From: DATHBD01 sp035296325
Lineage (GTDB): Bacteria; Actinomycetota; Actinomycetes; Mycobacteriales; Micromonosporaceae
Reading direction: 5' to 3'
Length of the DNA stretch: 28,492 nucleotides
Assembly: GCA_035296325.1 (NCBI GenBank)
Contig: DATHBD010000006.1
Location: forward strand, 1 to 28,492
The notes under the pieces were generated by a model. It had not been told where the DNA came from, did no database searches, and saw nothing but the letters and a program-made list of their open reading frames with translations. A program made the position numbers and the translations under genes. Positions 1-7,689 of this stretch are shown here, one piece after another; the first letter of the stretch is position 1; every line of letters starts with the position of its first letter.

Positions 1-514
1 CGAACGCGAACAGCGCGTACGCCACCGGAACAAGTCCCTCCAGGTCGAAGGCGTCGTACTGGAACCGCCCTTCCCACGCGTCGAATGGCTGACGGAACCA
101 GGTGAGGACCGCGGTGAACATCGCGGTGAGCGTGACGGTGACGCCGGCCAGTGCCGCGAGCTTGGCCGCCAGCCAGCGCATCCGGGGCACGGCCTGCGTC
201 CAGGCGAGCTGCCAGGTGCCGTCCTCCAGTTCGCGCGCGAGCAGCGGCGCACCGAGGAACGCACCGATGACGACGGGGACCAGGTAGAAGGCCGCCAGGA
301 GGTTCTCGACGTACCCGTACTCCTCGTCGAGCCGGCGGAAGGAGGCCGCGCAGGCCTCGTTGATCCCGGCCTCTCCCGCACACCGGGCGGGACCGCCGGG
401 GAACAGGCCGTGGGCCTGCGTCCCGAGCACGAGCAGGGCAACGCCGAACATGCCGACAAGCAGACCCAGGACGCAGACCTCGGTCCGGTGCTGGCGCCAG
501 ATCAACCACGTCAT
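1..514 (-). CDS. ABC transporter permease, N-terminal 171 residues (runs off left edge)
   Basis: Membrane subunit of an ABC-2-like transporter working with the ATPase just upstream. Seen: an ATG at 514 on the minus strand opens a frame starting MTWLIWRQHRTE, then a hydrophobic helix (about residues 14-32), a soluble loop ending in DEEYGYVEN, a second helix (about 80-98), and the signature stretch LARELEDGTWQLAWTQAVPR, followed by a third helix. That last motif is typical of actinobacterial permeases that travel with YtrA-type GntR regulators. The gene starts 6 nt after the ATPase stop, so it is the third gene of a GntR-ATPase-permease operon. The substrate cannot be read from sequence. The C-terminus lies outside the window. 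Confidence 0.85.
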   Translation of the reverse strand, partial: MTWLIWRQHRTEVCVLGLLVGMFGVALLVLGTQAHGLFPGGPARCAGEAGINEACAASFRRLDEEYGYVENLLAAFYLVPVVIGAFLGAPLLARELEDGTWQLAWTQAVPRMRWLAAKLAALAGVTVTLTAMFTAVLTWFRQPFDAWEGRFQYDAFDLEGLVPVAYALFAF

Positions 515-520
515 GACGCC

Positions 521-1462
521 CTACCCTTGCGTTCGCTGCGGGGCTCGCAAGCTCGCTCCGGGCTCACGCGGCCACCCCGACGCGACCGCGGCGCTCGGCT
601 CGGACGGCCGGCGCAGGTACGCCAGCACCAGGTCCTCCAGCGCGACCGGCTGGGCCTGCCACCCAGGCGCGGCCGGGATCGCGCCGTCGCGTACCAGCAG
701 GGTCGTGTGCCGGTCGCTGTGGACGGCCTCCACGACGGTGCCGGCCCGGTCGAGGTCGGTGGCCGTGCGCGGGCCGACGAGCAGCCGGTGCTCGGCGAGG
801 AGGGTGTCGATGTCACCGGTGAGCGTGACCCGGCCGTCGTTGAGGACGACCAGGTGGTCGCAGACGCGCTCCAGCTCGTGCACGACGTGGGAGGAGAACA
901 GGACGGTCACCCCGCCTTCGGCCACCGCGCCCATGAGGACCTGCAGGAACTCGTGCCGGGCCAGCGGGTCGAGGCTGGCCACCGGCTCGTCGAGGACGAG
1001 CAGGTCCGGCCGCTTCGCCAGGGCCAGAGCCAACGCGACCTGCGCCTGCTGCCCGCCGGAGAGCGTGCCGGCCCTGCGGTCGAGTCCGATGCCGAGCTTC
1101 GCCAGCCGGCGCTCGGCCAGCCCTTGGTCGAACCGCAGGTTGCAGGCCCGGCCGAAGCGGAGCATCTCGGCGACGGTGAAGCGCTTGTACAGCGGGTGGT
1201 CCTGGGCCAGGAACCCGACCCGGGACAGAGTTTGCGGGGTGCTGGCCGTGACGTCGTGGCCGAGGACCTCCACCGTGCCGGTGCTCGGTGCCAGCAACCC
1301 GACGACCAGGCGCAGCAGCGTGGTTTTGCCCGCGCCGTTCGGCCCGACCAGGGCGATCACGCCGCCCGCCGGCAGGGCGAGGGTGCAGTCGCGCAGCGCC
1401 CAGCCCTTCCGGTACCGCTTGCCCACACCGTCGGTGCGCAGCGCGAACTCGGTCGCTGTCAC
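521..1462 (-). CDS. ABC transporter ATP-binding protein
   Basis: Cytoplasmic ATPase, 313 aa, powering the permease that follows. Seen in order: Walker A GPNGAGKTT (residues 40-48), Q-loop FLAQD (about 84-88), signature LSGGQ (134-138), Walker B LLVLDEP (154-160) and H-loop SSH (190-192). The C-terminal 90 or so residues are a variable accessory part. The GTG start overlaps the GntR stop by 4 nt (GTGA), so translation is probably coupled. Family: the BcrA/YtrB-like group of drug or peptide export and envelope-stress transporters. Its role is inferred from the GntR-ATPase-permease order; the substrate is unknown. Confidence 0.93.
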   Translation of the reverse strand: MTATEFALRTDGVGKRYRKGWALRDCTLALPAGGVIALVGPNGAGKTTLLRLVVGLLAPSTGTVEVLGHDVTASTPQTLSRVGFLAQDHPLYKRFTVAEMLRFGRACNLRFDQGLAERRLAKLGIGLDRRAGTLSGGQQAQVALALALAKRPDLLVLDEPVASLDPLARHEFLQVLMGAVAEGGVTVLFSSHVVHELERVCDHLVVLNDGRVTLTGDIDTLLAEHRLLVGPRTATDLDRAGTVVEAVHSDRHTTLLVRDGAIPAAPGWQAQPVALEDLVLAYLRRPSEPSAAVASGWPREPGASLRAPQRTQG

Positions 1463-1854
1463 GCCACGTCCTCATTCCTGGTCTGCTGGTGGACGGAAGT
1501 GAGAAGCGCGTTGACCGCCTGCTCGTCGAGGCCGGCCGCGTAGGCGCGGCGCAACCAGGTCGCCAGGCCACGGCGCAGCGACGTGTACGTCGATGCCGAC
1601 ATCGCGGCCGACTGCTGTTCGTTGACGAACGTGCCCTGGCCGGGCCGACCGGTGACCAGGTCCTCCTGCTCCATCTGCCGGTACGCCTTGGCGACGGTGT
1701 TCGGATTGATCGCCAGGTCCTCGACCACCTCGCGGATGAGCGGGAGGCGGTCACCGGGTTGGAGAAAGCCCAGCAGCACCGCTTGGCGGACCTGCTGGAC
1801 GAGTTGCAGGTACGGCGGCACGCCGGAGTGGGTGTCGAGCCGGAAGACGAACAC
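1459..1854 (-). CDS. GntR family (YtrA subfamily) transcriptional regulator
   Basis: DNA-binding repressor, 131 aa, probably controlling its own operon. Seen: a winged-helix domain with PPYLQLVQQVRQAV, a GDRLP-type turn, and the recognition-helix region LAINPNTVAKAYRQME (about 47-62), then GRPGQGTFV. The short C-terminal helix (about 90-128) replaces the large effector domain of other GntR classes, as in YtrA proteins. I chose the GTG at 1854: AGCAAGGGG lies 5-8 nt upstream, and the in-frame ATG at 1884 falls inside the predicted -10 box and so would not be on the transcript. The stop overlaps the ATPase start by 4 nt. Confidence 0.9.
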   Translation of the reverse strand: MFVFRLDTHSGVPPYLQLVQQVRQAVLLGFLQPGDRLPLIREVVEDLAINPNTVAKAYRQMEQEDLVTGRPGQGTFVNEQQSAAMSASTYTSLRRGLATWLRRAYAAGLDEQAVNALLTSVHQQTRNEDVA

Positions 1855-1861
1855 GGTAGCC

Positions 1862-1909
1862 CCTTGCTGCTTTCCTAGTAGCATAGTAAAGCAGCAAGGT
1901 GGTGGTCAA
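1862..1909 (-). promoter_or_regulatory. Promoter and perfect inverted-repeat operator of the GntR-ABC operon
   Basis: On the minus strand TTGACC (1904-1909) and TATGCT (1880-1885) are separated by 18 bp, a good sigma-70-type promoter. Perfect 12-bp arms CCTTGCTGCTTT (1862-1873) and AAAGCAGCAAGG (1888-1899) flank the -10 box with a 14-bp spacer. One arm lies between -35 and -10, the other at the start of the transcript next to the ribosome-binding site. This is a natural autoregulatory site for the YtrA-type GntR protein. The repeat is seen; its role is inferred. Confidence 0.75.
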
Positions 1910-2051
1910 GAGAGCCGACGCGCCCGCACGACCGCTGCGCCGGATCCGGTGCACGCCTGCCCCGACCGCCGGCGGGTACCCGCGCGGTCGGTGCGGCGGC
2001 GGCGGCGCCGCTGAGCACCGACCCTGCCCAGGCACCTGCCCGAGAGGTACC

Positions 2052-2070
2052 GGCCGGTGAGTAACCGGCC
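2052..2070 (-). terminator. Stem-loop downstream of the secreted-protein gene
   Basis: Perfect 7-bp arms GGCCGGT (2052-2058) and ACCGGCC (2064-2070) enclose a 5-nt loop, 40 nt beyond the stop of the minus-strand gene ending at 2110. There is no T-tract, which is common for actinobacterial terminators. Confidence 0.4.
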
Positions 2071-2109
2071 ACCGTTCGGGCGGCCGCGGCGGCGCGGTGG
2101 TGGTTTGGG

Positions 2110-2931
2110 CTACGCCGGCTGTGGTACGAGTACGAACGTGCAGCGTTTGCCGGCGAAGTTCTCGTCGTAGCAGGCTTCTACCCTGATCAGGGCGCTGAGG
2201 TCATAGCTGAGGAAGGATGCTGTGGCGTTTGGTGTGCATGCCGTGCCGCCGCCTGGTGTCCCGCCGCCGTCGGCATAGTGTCGTGCCGTGGCGCAGCCGC
2301 TGCTGTAGGCGGTCTTGGTCACGATGCTTGACGCGGACCGTCGATCGTCAGGCTGGTGGCTGCCGATCCCGTAGACCCGCACTCCGGGTCGGGTCACCGA
2401 GTAGGTGAAGTCGTTGCCGGTGTAATAGGACCACCTGGCACCGCTGCCCACCTCCCGCAGCTTGGCGTCGTCAGCCGTGCCGGGGATCCATACCGGGAAG
2501 CTCCTGACGTGCTGGGTGGTGTTGGGAATCACGAGCTGCAGGAAGACGACGAGGACGCCGTTGAAGCCGGCCGTCGAGTAGTTGCGGGCCGCTGTCCTCC
2601 CACACGCCGTCTCGTCCGCGACGAGGCCGCCGGGAACGGCCACCAGGAACACCCGCGCGCACAGGCCGTCGTCGGCGGTGTCCATGACATAGCCGTTGGC
2701 CTGCCGGTTGCCGCCTGCGTCGCCGGAGAACCCGAACATGCTCGCCCCCGGCATCGTCCCCTGGTAGGAGAACGCGTCGAGGTCGTAGTAGCTCCACGAC
2801 GCCGACCAGGACTCCCCCGAGGGCAGCGCATGCGCCGGCGACGCCGGCAGCAGCAACGCAACCAGCGCCAATGCTCCCGCGCCGGCCAACACGGCACCCG
2901 CCCGCATCCATCGACTCAGCCAGCCTCGCAT
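2110..2931 (-). CDS. Secreted protein with two related repeats, function unknown
   Basis: 273 aa; I do not recognise the family. Seen: a Sec signal peptide (RGWLSRWMR, a hydrophobic core at about 11-30, cleavage probably after SPAHA near residue 36). The mature part contains two related units: WSYYDLDAFSYQGTMPG... at about 47-90 and WSYYTGNDFTYSVTRPG... at about 164-205. Both are followed by a glycine-containing strand (MFGFS / VYGIG) and a cysteine-containing segment, suggesting an internal duplication of a beta-rich domain. Six or so cysteines may form disulfides. The ribosome-binding site GGAGGG lies 5 nt before the ATG. Monocistronic, with a stem-loop after it. An enzyme, inhibitor or adhesion role cannot be distinguished. 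Confidence 0.75.
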   Translation of the reverse strand: MRGWLSRWMRAGAVLAGAGALALVALLLPASPAHALPSGESWSASWSYYDLDAFSYQGTMPGASMFGFSGDAGGNRQANGYVMDTADDGLCARVFLVAVPGGLVADETACGRTAARNYSTAGFNGVLVVFLQLVIPNTTQHVRSFPVWIPGTADDAKLREVGSGARWSYYTGNDFTYSVTRPGVRVYGIGSHQPDDRRSASSIVTKTAYSSGCATARHYADGGGTPGGGTACTPNATASFLSYDLSALIRVEACYDENFAGKRCTFVLVPQPA

Positions 2932-3663
2932 GGTCGCCCTCCATACCGTTGACCCAGCGGGACGTTACCGCCCTTCCTGCACATTGCAGCTGATCGATGC
3001 AGCGAGACACGCCACATGGTGAAGCTTCCGGTGCCAACCGTAGGGCACCAAAGGGCAACGACGGTGCCGACGGTGACACCGCCGTGGCGGAGCGCAACAC
3101 GGAGGCTCCGAGTCGGCACCGCAGGGCCGCTGTCGCCGCGTCGACGAATATGAAGCGCTGGTTGCCCCGCAAGTCCGGCGTGGTACGCCGGTCTGGCCAA
3201 CGGAGGTCCGGCGCAGCACCGTCGATTCAGGCACCAATCTTGCCGGGCTGGTGCAGTACCTCACGTTTGTCGAATCGATGTGTCTTGAGGAGATCGTTGC
3301 CGGCGGTGACGCGAGCAGATCGACGGCCGGACCGGACGTTGAGCCGGGTCGCGCCCCACCCAGTCACATGCCGCGATCGCGACCCTCCCATCGCGCCGCC
3401 AATCGAATCAATAACACACTCAATTCGCACGAGCGTGTGCCGGGCTGACTTCGGCCGGCGCCACACCGCGTAACGGCGCCCCGCCGGCCCAGCGCGCACA
3501 CTCGGCGGCAATTGAGTTCGGGCGTCCGTTCGCTGGCATGGGTCATCGCCTGCCGGGTTCAGTTGTCGCGCCGCGGTCGAATCACAACGACGAGGGTGGT
3601 CAAGGGCCCGAACATCGATCAAGACCGGCTACTTGGCCCGATACGATCCAAGCCAGTACGGGT
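2932..3663. other. Non-coding stretch of 730 nt with one gene remnant
   Basis: No convincing intact gene. It holds a DinB-like remnant (listed separately), a small hairpin GGTGCC/GGCACC (3030-3049), an AT-richer patch around 3400-3430, and an imperfect GC-rich hairpin (GGCCGGC 3453-3459 with GCCGGCC 3483-3489) that could end transcription of the minus-strand gene stopping at 3664. The other open frames here have poor codon bias and no recognisable content. Confidence 0.6.
3206..3310 (+). pseudogene. Remnant of a DinB / DUF664-like protein
   Basis: The frame starting at 3206 reads VRRSTVDSGTNLAGLVQYLT and continues FVESMCLEEIVAGGD. This resembles the N-terminal helical segment of DinB/DUF664 (mycothiol-dependent enzyme-like) proteins, which have a pattern like RR.LVPSGT.L.GLVKHL..VE..WF..V.AG. 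The expected aromatic pair after VE is MC/L here. There is no start codon with a ribosome-binding site, and the frame soon loses coding character. The family match is from memory of the motif, so confidence is moderate. Confidence 0.45.
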
Positions 3664-4677
3664 CTAGGGGGCCGATCGATTCTGCGCGCGCGAACGGCCG
3701 TACGCGGCAAGGGCATGGAAGGCGGCCTTCGGTGTCCACGAGCCGTCCGGCAGCACCCGCACGATCCCACGCGCGGCCAGGTCGAAGTCGCGGTCGGGAT
3801 CCTCGGTGGTCGGCAGGTGCCGGTTCGCGAACGTATACACGAACGCCGCCTCCACCCCACCGGCCTCGAAGTCGCGCAGCAGGTCCACGAGGTAGCGGGC
3901 CTGGCCCTCCTCGTCGCGCTCCAGCACGGCGGTGAGCTTCGCGGCGCGGCCGTGCTCGTCGTACGTCACCGGCTCCGCCCTTCCGGCGACGTCGGCCGCG
4001 CCGCGGAATGTGCAGCAGCCGAACTCGGTCGCGGCGTACGGCTTGCCCTGCCCCACGGCCGCCGCCAGGGTTTGCGGGAACGCCGCGGCGTTGGTTGCGT
4101 CGCGGTAGCCGGCGTCGCTGGCGATGATGTCGAACGGCGCCCACTCCACGGCTTCCAGCGGAATCGAGGCGTAGCCGACGGGGCCGCCAAACCGCTCCCG
4201 CACCGCGGGCACCGCCTCGGTGAGGAAGTCGCCTACTGCGGCGCGCGCGGCCGGGACAGCCTCCCGCATCCGCATCGGGTCGGTGAACAGCGCCATGCGC
4301 TCGGCCAGGTCGCGGCCAGGCAGGAAGCCGTCGGTGAACATGGCGATCTCGGAGCCGGTGAGATACACCACCGAGGCACCGCTGCGCCTCAGCCGTTCGG
4401 CCCGCTCGGCGCCCTCGAGCACGAACGCCATGAGCCCGTCGCGGTCGAGGCCGTTGGTGAACGGGCAGTACCACACCTCGAGCCCGGCCTCGGCGGCGAA
4501 TCGTGCCGCCAGCTCGAGCCGGTCCTGCACGCCGCCGGTGATGCGCACGGCGTCGCAGTGCAGTTCGTCGCGGATGACGCGCAGGTCGCTCCGAACGGTC
4601 TCGGGGTCGAACGGCTCGTGGGTGGTCGAGCCGGCGCTCACGAAGCCGGTGTCGTAGTTCATGCCGAAGATACGCAT
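3664..4677 (-). CDS. TIM-barrel glycoside-hydrolase-like protein (family often labelled 'abortive infection protein')
   Basis: 337 aa, predicted cytoplasmic (no signal peptide). Seen: an N-terminal strand MRIFGMNYDTGF, then alternating strands and helices of a beta/alpha barrel (VRITGG, EVWYCPF, VVYLTGSE, GYASIP, FDIIASD, PYAATEFG, AAFVYTF). Glutamates E110 in TGSE and E218 in ATEFG sit where clan-A glycosidases carry the acid/base (strand 4) and nucleophile (strand 7). Related actinobacterial proteins are often labelled 'abortive infection protein'; I know of no basis for that in the sequence. GGAGAGAGGAG precedes the ATG. It is divergent from a TetR gene across 66 bp with twin operators, so it is the probable target of that repressor. 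Substrate unknown. Confidence 0.75.
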   Translation of the reverse strand: MRIFGMNYDTGFVSAGSTTHEPFDPETVRSDLRVIRDELHCDAVRITGGVQDRLELAARFAAEAGLEVWYCPFTNGLDRDGLMAFVLEGAERAERLRRSGASVVYLTGSEIAMFTDGFLPGRDLAERMALFTDPMRMREAVPAARAAVGDFLTEAVPAVRERFGGPVGYASIPLEAVEWAPFDIIASDAGYRDATNAAAFPQTLAAAVGQGKPYAATEFGCCTFRGAADVAGRAEPVTYDEHGRAAKLTAVLERDEEGQARYLVDLLRDFEAGGVEAAFVYTFANRHLPTTEDPDRDFDLAARGIVRVLPDGSWTPKAAFHALAAYGRSRAQNRSAP

Positions 4678-4696
4678 CGGGATTCTCCTCTCTCCT

Positions 4697-4736
4697 AAGG
4701 TACGTCGCGTACCCTATAAGGTACGTCCAGTACCCT
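4697..4736. promoter_or_regulatory. Twin TetR operators in the divergent promoter region
   Basis: Two 19-bp copies of AAGGTACGTNNNGTACCCT lie at 4697-4715 and 4718-4736, differing only in the 3 central bases (CGC versus CCA). Each contains the palindrome GGTAC-N5-GTACC (4699-4713 and 4720-4734). They are 21 bp apart centre to centre, two helical turns, which suits cooperative binding of two dimers on one DNA face. TACCCT in the second copy ends 7 nt before the TetR GTG and may be its -10 box. The other side faces the TIM-barrel gene start. Confidence 0.8.
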
Positions 4737-4743
4737 GGAAGGT

Positions 4744-5325
4744 GTGAACACGAGGCGCCGGGGCGAGGAACTCGAGCGGGCGATCCTGCGCGCGGCGGCG
4801 GAGGAACTGCGCGAGTGTGGCTACGCGGGGATGACCATGGACCGGGTCGCCGCCCGGGCCGGGACCAACAAGAACGCCATCTACCGCCGGTGGCCGCATC
4901 GAGCGGCGTTGGGCATCGCGGCGTACCGCCACCTGTCCGACGCCGCGATGCCCAACCCGGACACGGGCACCCTGCGGGGCGACGCGCTGGAGATGCTGCG
5001 GCGGGCGAACGAGACGTGGTCCTCGCCGCACGGAGCGGTCCTGCGTGGCCTGCTCGCCGCCGCGGCCGACGACCCGGAGCTACTCGCCCTCATGCGCGAG
5101 CGATCCGGCGCGGACATAATGGACCGCGCCTGGCTCGCCATGCTCGAACGGGCCGCGGCCCGGGGCGAGGTGCCGGCGGTGGCCGCGCACCCCAGGGTCG
5201 CGACCACGCCGATGATGCTGCTGCGTGCCGAGTACGCGATGCGCGGCATCCCCTCGGTCCCCGACGAGGTGCTCATCGAGATCGTGGACGAGGTGTTCCT
5301 GCCACTCGTGCGCGGGCGTGGTTGA
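4744..5325 (+). CDS. TetR/AcrR family transcriptional regulator
   Basis: 193 aa repressor. Seen: an N-terminal helix-turn-helix at about residues 10-55 with ILRAAAEELRECGYAGMTMD, VAARAGTNKNAIYRRW and the hydrophobic tail of helix 4, then an all-helical ligand/dimer domain (about 60-190) ending EIVDEVFLPLVRG. The GTG at 4744 has no properly spaced ribosome-binding site (GGAAGG ends 1 nt before it). With TACCCT 7 nt upstream, leaderless translation is likely. It probably represses itself and the divergent TIM-barrel gene through the twin operators. The ligand is unknown. Confidence 0.9.
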   Translation: MNTRRRGEELERAILRAAAEELRECGYAGMTMDRVAARAGTNKNAIYRRWPHRAALGIAAYRHLSDAAMPNPDTGTLRGDALEMLRRANETWSSPHGAVLRGLLAAAADDPELLALMRERSGADIMDRAWLAMLERAAARGEVPAVAAHPRVATTPMMLLRAEYAMRGIPSVPDEVLIEIVDEVFLPLVRGRG

Positions 5326-5337
5326 ACGCTGCTCCGG

Positions 5338-5362
5338 CTGGGGCCGCGCGCATCGCCCCCAG
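5338..5362 (+). terminator. Stem-loop after the TetR gene
   Basis: CTGGGG (5338-5343) pairs with CCCCAG (5357-5362), with an extra G-C possible inside, 12 nt after the TetR stop and in the convergent gap before the DUF998 gene. No T-tract. Confidence 0.4.
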
Positions 5363-5550
5363 GCCGGCCCCAATACCGGTCCGCGTTCCGATGGACGAAC
5401 GAGCATGCCGGACGAGGCCCTTCGCTCTCCGAACCGCCACGCGACACCCTCGTCATCGGGCGATCGACCGACTGCGGGTATCGACACGATCGTTGAGGCG
5501 CTCACCGGATTGATTGACACCGTATCCGGCGCTGGTGCGTCGAGGTGATG

Positions 5551-6276
5551 TCACCTGGCGGTGCGGGCGCGACAACATGGCACTGGCTCACCCGCCGCGT
5601 TCAGCTCTGCTGTTTCCTTCGCTGCGTCCGGCGTACGCTCTCGTCCAGCCGCACCGTGGGCGACGCCGCAGCGGACGCAAGACTCCCATGCTGTCCGGCC
5701 ACTGACCAGACCGATCCAGCCGAGCCCGGCGAACAGCGCTACCCGTTCGAGCAACCCGCTGGGGTTGCCCGGCAGTACGCCGCCGGCGTCGAGCAACACC
5801 AGCACGCCGGCTGCCGCGAACGATACCGCCATGACCGCCGCGACCCCCCACGCCGCCCGCCGTGGTCCGACTCTGGCCACCGCCGCGATCCCCGCGACGC
5901 CCAGCGCGATGGAGATCAGCTTGTGGATCAGCCCGCGGGCGGTGTGTTCCTCGGGCGCTCCGGGCGGAAAGCCCAACCCGGCGTCGGTCCGGACCAGGGC
6001 GAGGGACACGAGACAGAGCCCGCACCACAGGATCAGCCCCACCGCCCGCGCATCGGCCCGCCGGTGCAGCCCGATGGCGCAGAGGATCACCCAGACGCCG
6101 CAGGTGGCGAGGTTGGCGGTGCCGTACCAGCCGTTCGCCCCGAGCGACAGCTGGCTGATCCAGTTGCGCGTCCCGTCGTAGCCGGGCCGGGTCAGGCCGT
6201 CCAGCGTGCTCACGACGATCATCTGAACGGCTGCGAGCACACCGAAACCGGGGAGCAGACGCCTCGCCCCGTACAT
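5551..6276 (-). CDS. DUF998 family integral membrane protein
   Basis: 241 aa with about six membrane helices: roughly residues 5-22 (LLPGFGVLAAVQMIVVS), 50-70, 79-97, 113-135, 140-165 and 175-195. Seen: DGLTRPGYDGTRNWISQLSL in the first loop, a hallmark-like stretch of DUF998 proteins (P.YD..R..IS.L..G..GW). Family role unknown. The last 50 or so residues (after LGWIGLVSGR) are hydrophilic, Cys/Arg-rich and low in family resemblance, so the C-terminus may be altered. The ATG at 6276 is used; GAGG lies immediately upstream, so a slightly later start is possible. Convergent with the TetR gene. Confidence 0.7.
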   Translation of the reverse strand: MYGARRLLPGFGVLAAVQMIVVSTLDGLTRPGYDGTRNWISQLSLGANGWYGTANLATCGVWVILCAIGLHRRADARAVGLILWCGLCLVSLALVRTDAGLGFPPGAPEEHTARGLIHKLISIALGVAGIAAVARVGPRRAAWGVAAVMAVSFAAAGVLVLLDAGGVLPGNPSGLLERVALFAGLGWIGLVSGRTAWESCVRCGVAHGAAGRERTPDAAKETAELNAAGEPVPCCRARTAR

Positions 6277-6318
6277 CCTCAGGAGCTTAGGCCGTGTCCC
6301 AGGTGGAAAGATGTCGGC

Positions 6319-6462
6319 ATGCTGAGGGTGTTCTCGGTGGCGTACGGGGCCTTCATCGGGTTCACCTGCCGATCCTCGGAAGGCGCCCTGCAGCTATTCC
6401 AGGACGGCGCGTCTGATCTGGCGGTACGGCAGGTAGCGGCGCTCCGGTCGGCCGAGCCGTGA
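6319..6462 (+). CDS. Candidate 47-codon ORF translationally coupled to the glycosyltransferase
   Basis: Encodes 47 residues or slightly fewer (MLRVFSVAYGAFIG... ending RSAEP). Its TGA overlaps the GTG start of the glycosyltransferase by 4 nt (6459-6462), and that gene has no ribosome-binding site of its own. AGGTGGAAAG lies 8 nt before the ATG at 6319. Coupling is therefore the best argument that it is translated. No family is recognised. It could instead be a leader or a relic of a longer gene. Confidence 0.35.
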   Translation: MLRVFSVAYGAFIGFTCRSSEGALQLFQDGASDLAVRQVAALRSAEP

Positions 6463-7589
6463 GAATCGCCCACTTCTGCGACAGCCACCCCGGACGGCCG
6501 GATGGCGTCGCCCGCTCGGCGGAAATAACCGTACGGCTGCTCCGATCGGCCGGGCACGAAGTTAACCTCTACTGGCCCGGACCCCTGCTGGGGCCTGGCG
6601 TCCGCTCGGTTCCGGTGCCGTTTCGACAAGCTCGCGTCGGTCTGCCCTTCACGGCCCGACCAGCCGACGTCGTCCACGCGCACACCACCGGACCCATCGG
6701 GATGACCGGCTTCCGAGCGGCGGCCGACTGGGGCGTGCCTCTGGTGATGACCTGGCACACCGACCTGCTGGCGTACGCCGACGTGTTCGCCGAGATTCCC
6801 GTCGGTGCCGCCTGGAGTGCACTGCGCCTGGAGCTGGGCTGGTCGCCGGGGGAGTTCCTGGAGCTGACCATGCCCGGTGCGGTCCGCCGCCGACGGCTGA
6901 TCGCGCTCGGCAGAGCCATGTTCGCGCGGATGGCGGTGGCCATCGCGCCCTCGGCCAAGACAGCGGCCGGATTTGCCCCGTTCGAGCCGGCCGGGGAGAT
7001 CTGCGTGCTGCCCACGCCGGTCACCTCCGTCGCGCCCCGCCCGGCGCGGAACAGCGGGGACATCGTCCTTTCGGTGGGCCGGGCCACCCCCGAGAAGAAC
7101 CCGGAACTGCTGCTGCAGGCGTTTACCCGGGTGCACGCCGCCCGGCCGAGCGCCCGGCTGGTCCTGCTCGGGGTGCAGCAGCAGCGCAGGCGGCTGAGCC
7201 GCCGGATCACAGCGCTCGGCCTGGGCCGCCAGGTCGAAGTACGACCGCCCGTGCCTCACCACGAGGTCGCCGACTTCTACCGAGCCGCCGACATACTCGC
7301 GTTCGCCTCCACCACGGACACCCAGAGCCTGGTGCTGGCCGAGGCGGAAGCGATCGGGCTACCGGTGGTGGTCGTCGATCCAGAGCTGGCCGCCCGGCCG
7401 GGTGCCACGGAGGCTGTGCGGTTCACCTGCGAACCGACGCCGGACGCCTTCGCCGCCGCACTGTTGCACATGCTGGCCGACGAACGCCTACGGGCCAGGG
7501 TCACGAGGGAAGGCATGGCGGCTGCGGCGGCGTACCCCCCGGAGGCCTTCCTGCGTCGCCTGGTCGAGATCTACGACCGGGTTCGGTGA
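6459..7589 (+). CDS. GT4-family glycosyltransferase (GT-B fold)
   Basis: 376 aa, retaining glycosyltransferase, probably on the cytoplasmic side of the membrane. Seen: N-terminal Rossmann domain MRIAHFCDSHPGRPDGVARS (glycine loop facing the acceptor), VVHAHTTGP and TWHTDL in the middle of domain 1; a linker near 180-200; domain 2 with LSVGRATPEKNPELLL (204-219, donor phosphate-contact Arg/Lys), the helix DFYRAADILAFAS, then TTDTQSLVLAEAEAIGLP, the E-X7-E-like donor site with its first acid shifted to Asp/Thr-Gln. Family members include mannosyl- and glucosyltransferases of PIM or glycolipid synthesis; donor and acceptor are not predictable here. The GTG start overlaps the preceding small ORF. 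Confidence 0.88.
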   Translation: MRIAHFCDSHPGRPDGVARSAEITVRLLRSAGHEVNLYWPGPLLGPGVRSVPVPFRQARVGLPFTARPADVVHAHTTGPIGMTGFRAAADWGVPLVMTWHTDLLAYADVFAEIPVGAAWSALRLELGWSPGEFLELTMPGAVRRRRLIALGRAMFARMAVAIAPSAKTAAGFAPFEPAGEICVLPTPVTSVAPRPARNSGDIVLSVGRATPEKNPELLLQAFTRVHAARPSARLVLLGVQQQRRRLSRRITALGLGRQVEVRPPVPHHEVADFYRAADILAFASTTDTQSLVLAEAEAIGLPVVVVDPELAARPGATEAVRFTCEPTPDAFAAALLHMLADERLRARVTREGMAAAAAYPPEAFLRRLVEIYDRVR

Positions 7590-7689
7590 CCCCTCAAGGC
7601 CATGTCCCCGTGATCCAGCCAGGCACTGCGCGTTGGCGGGCTTCGCCGCGGCCACCATCGAGTTCCCCGGCCGTGGGTGACCGGCCACG

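Noticed and set aside
3538..4698. Long plus-strand open frame
   Set aside because: It is antisense to the TIM-barrel gene, has no family features, and its composition mirrors the real gene on the other strand.
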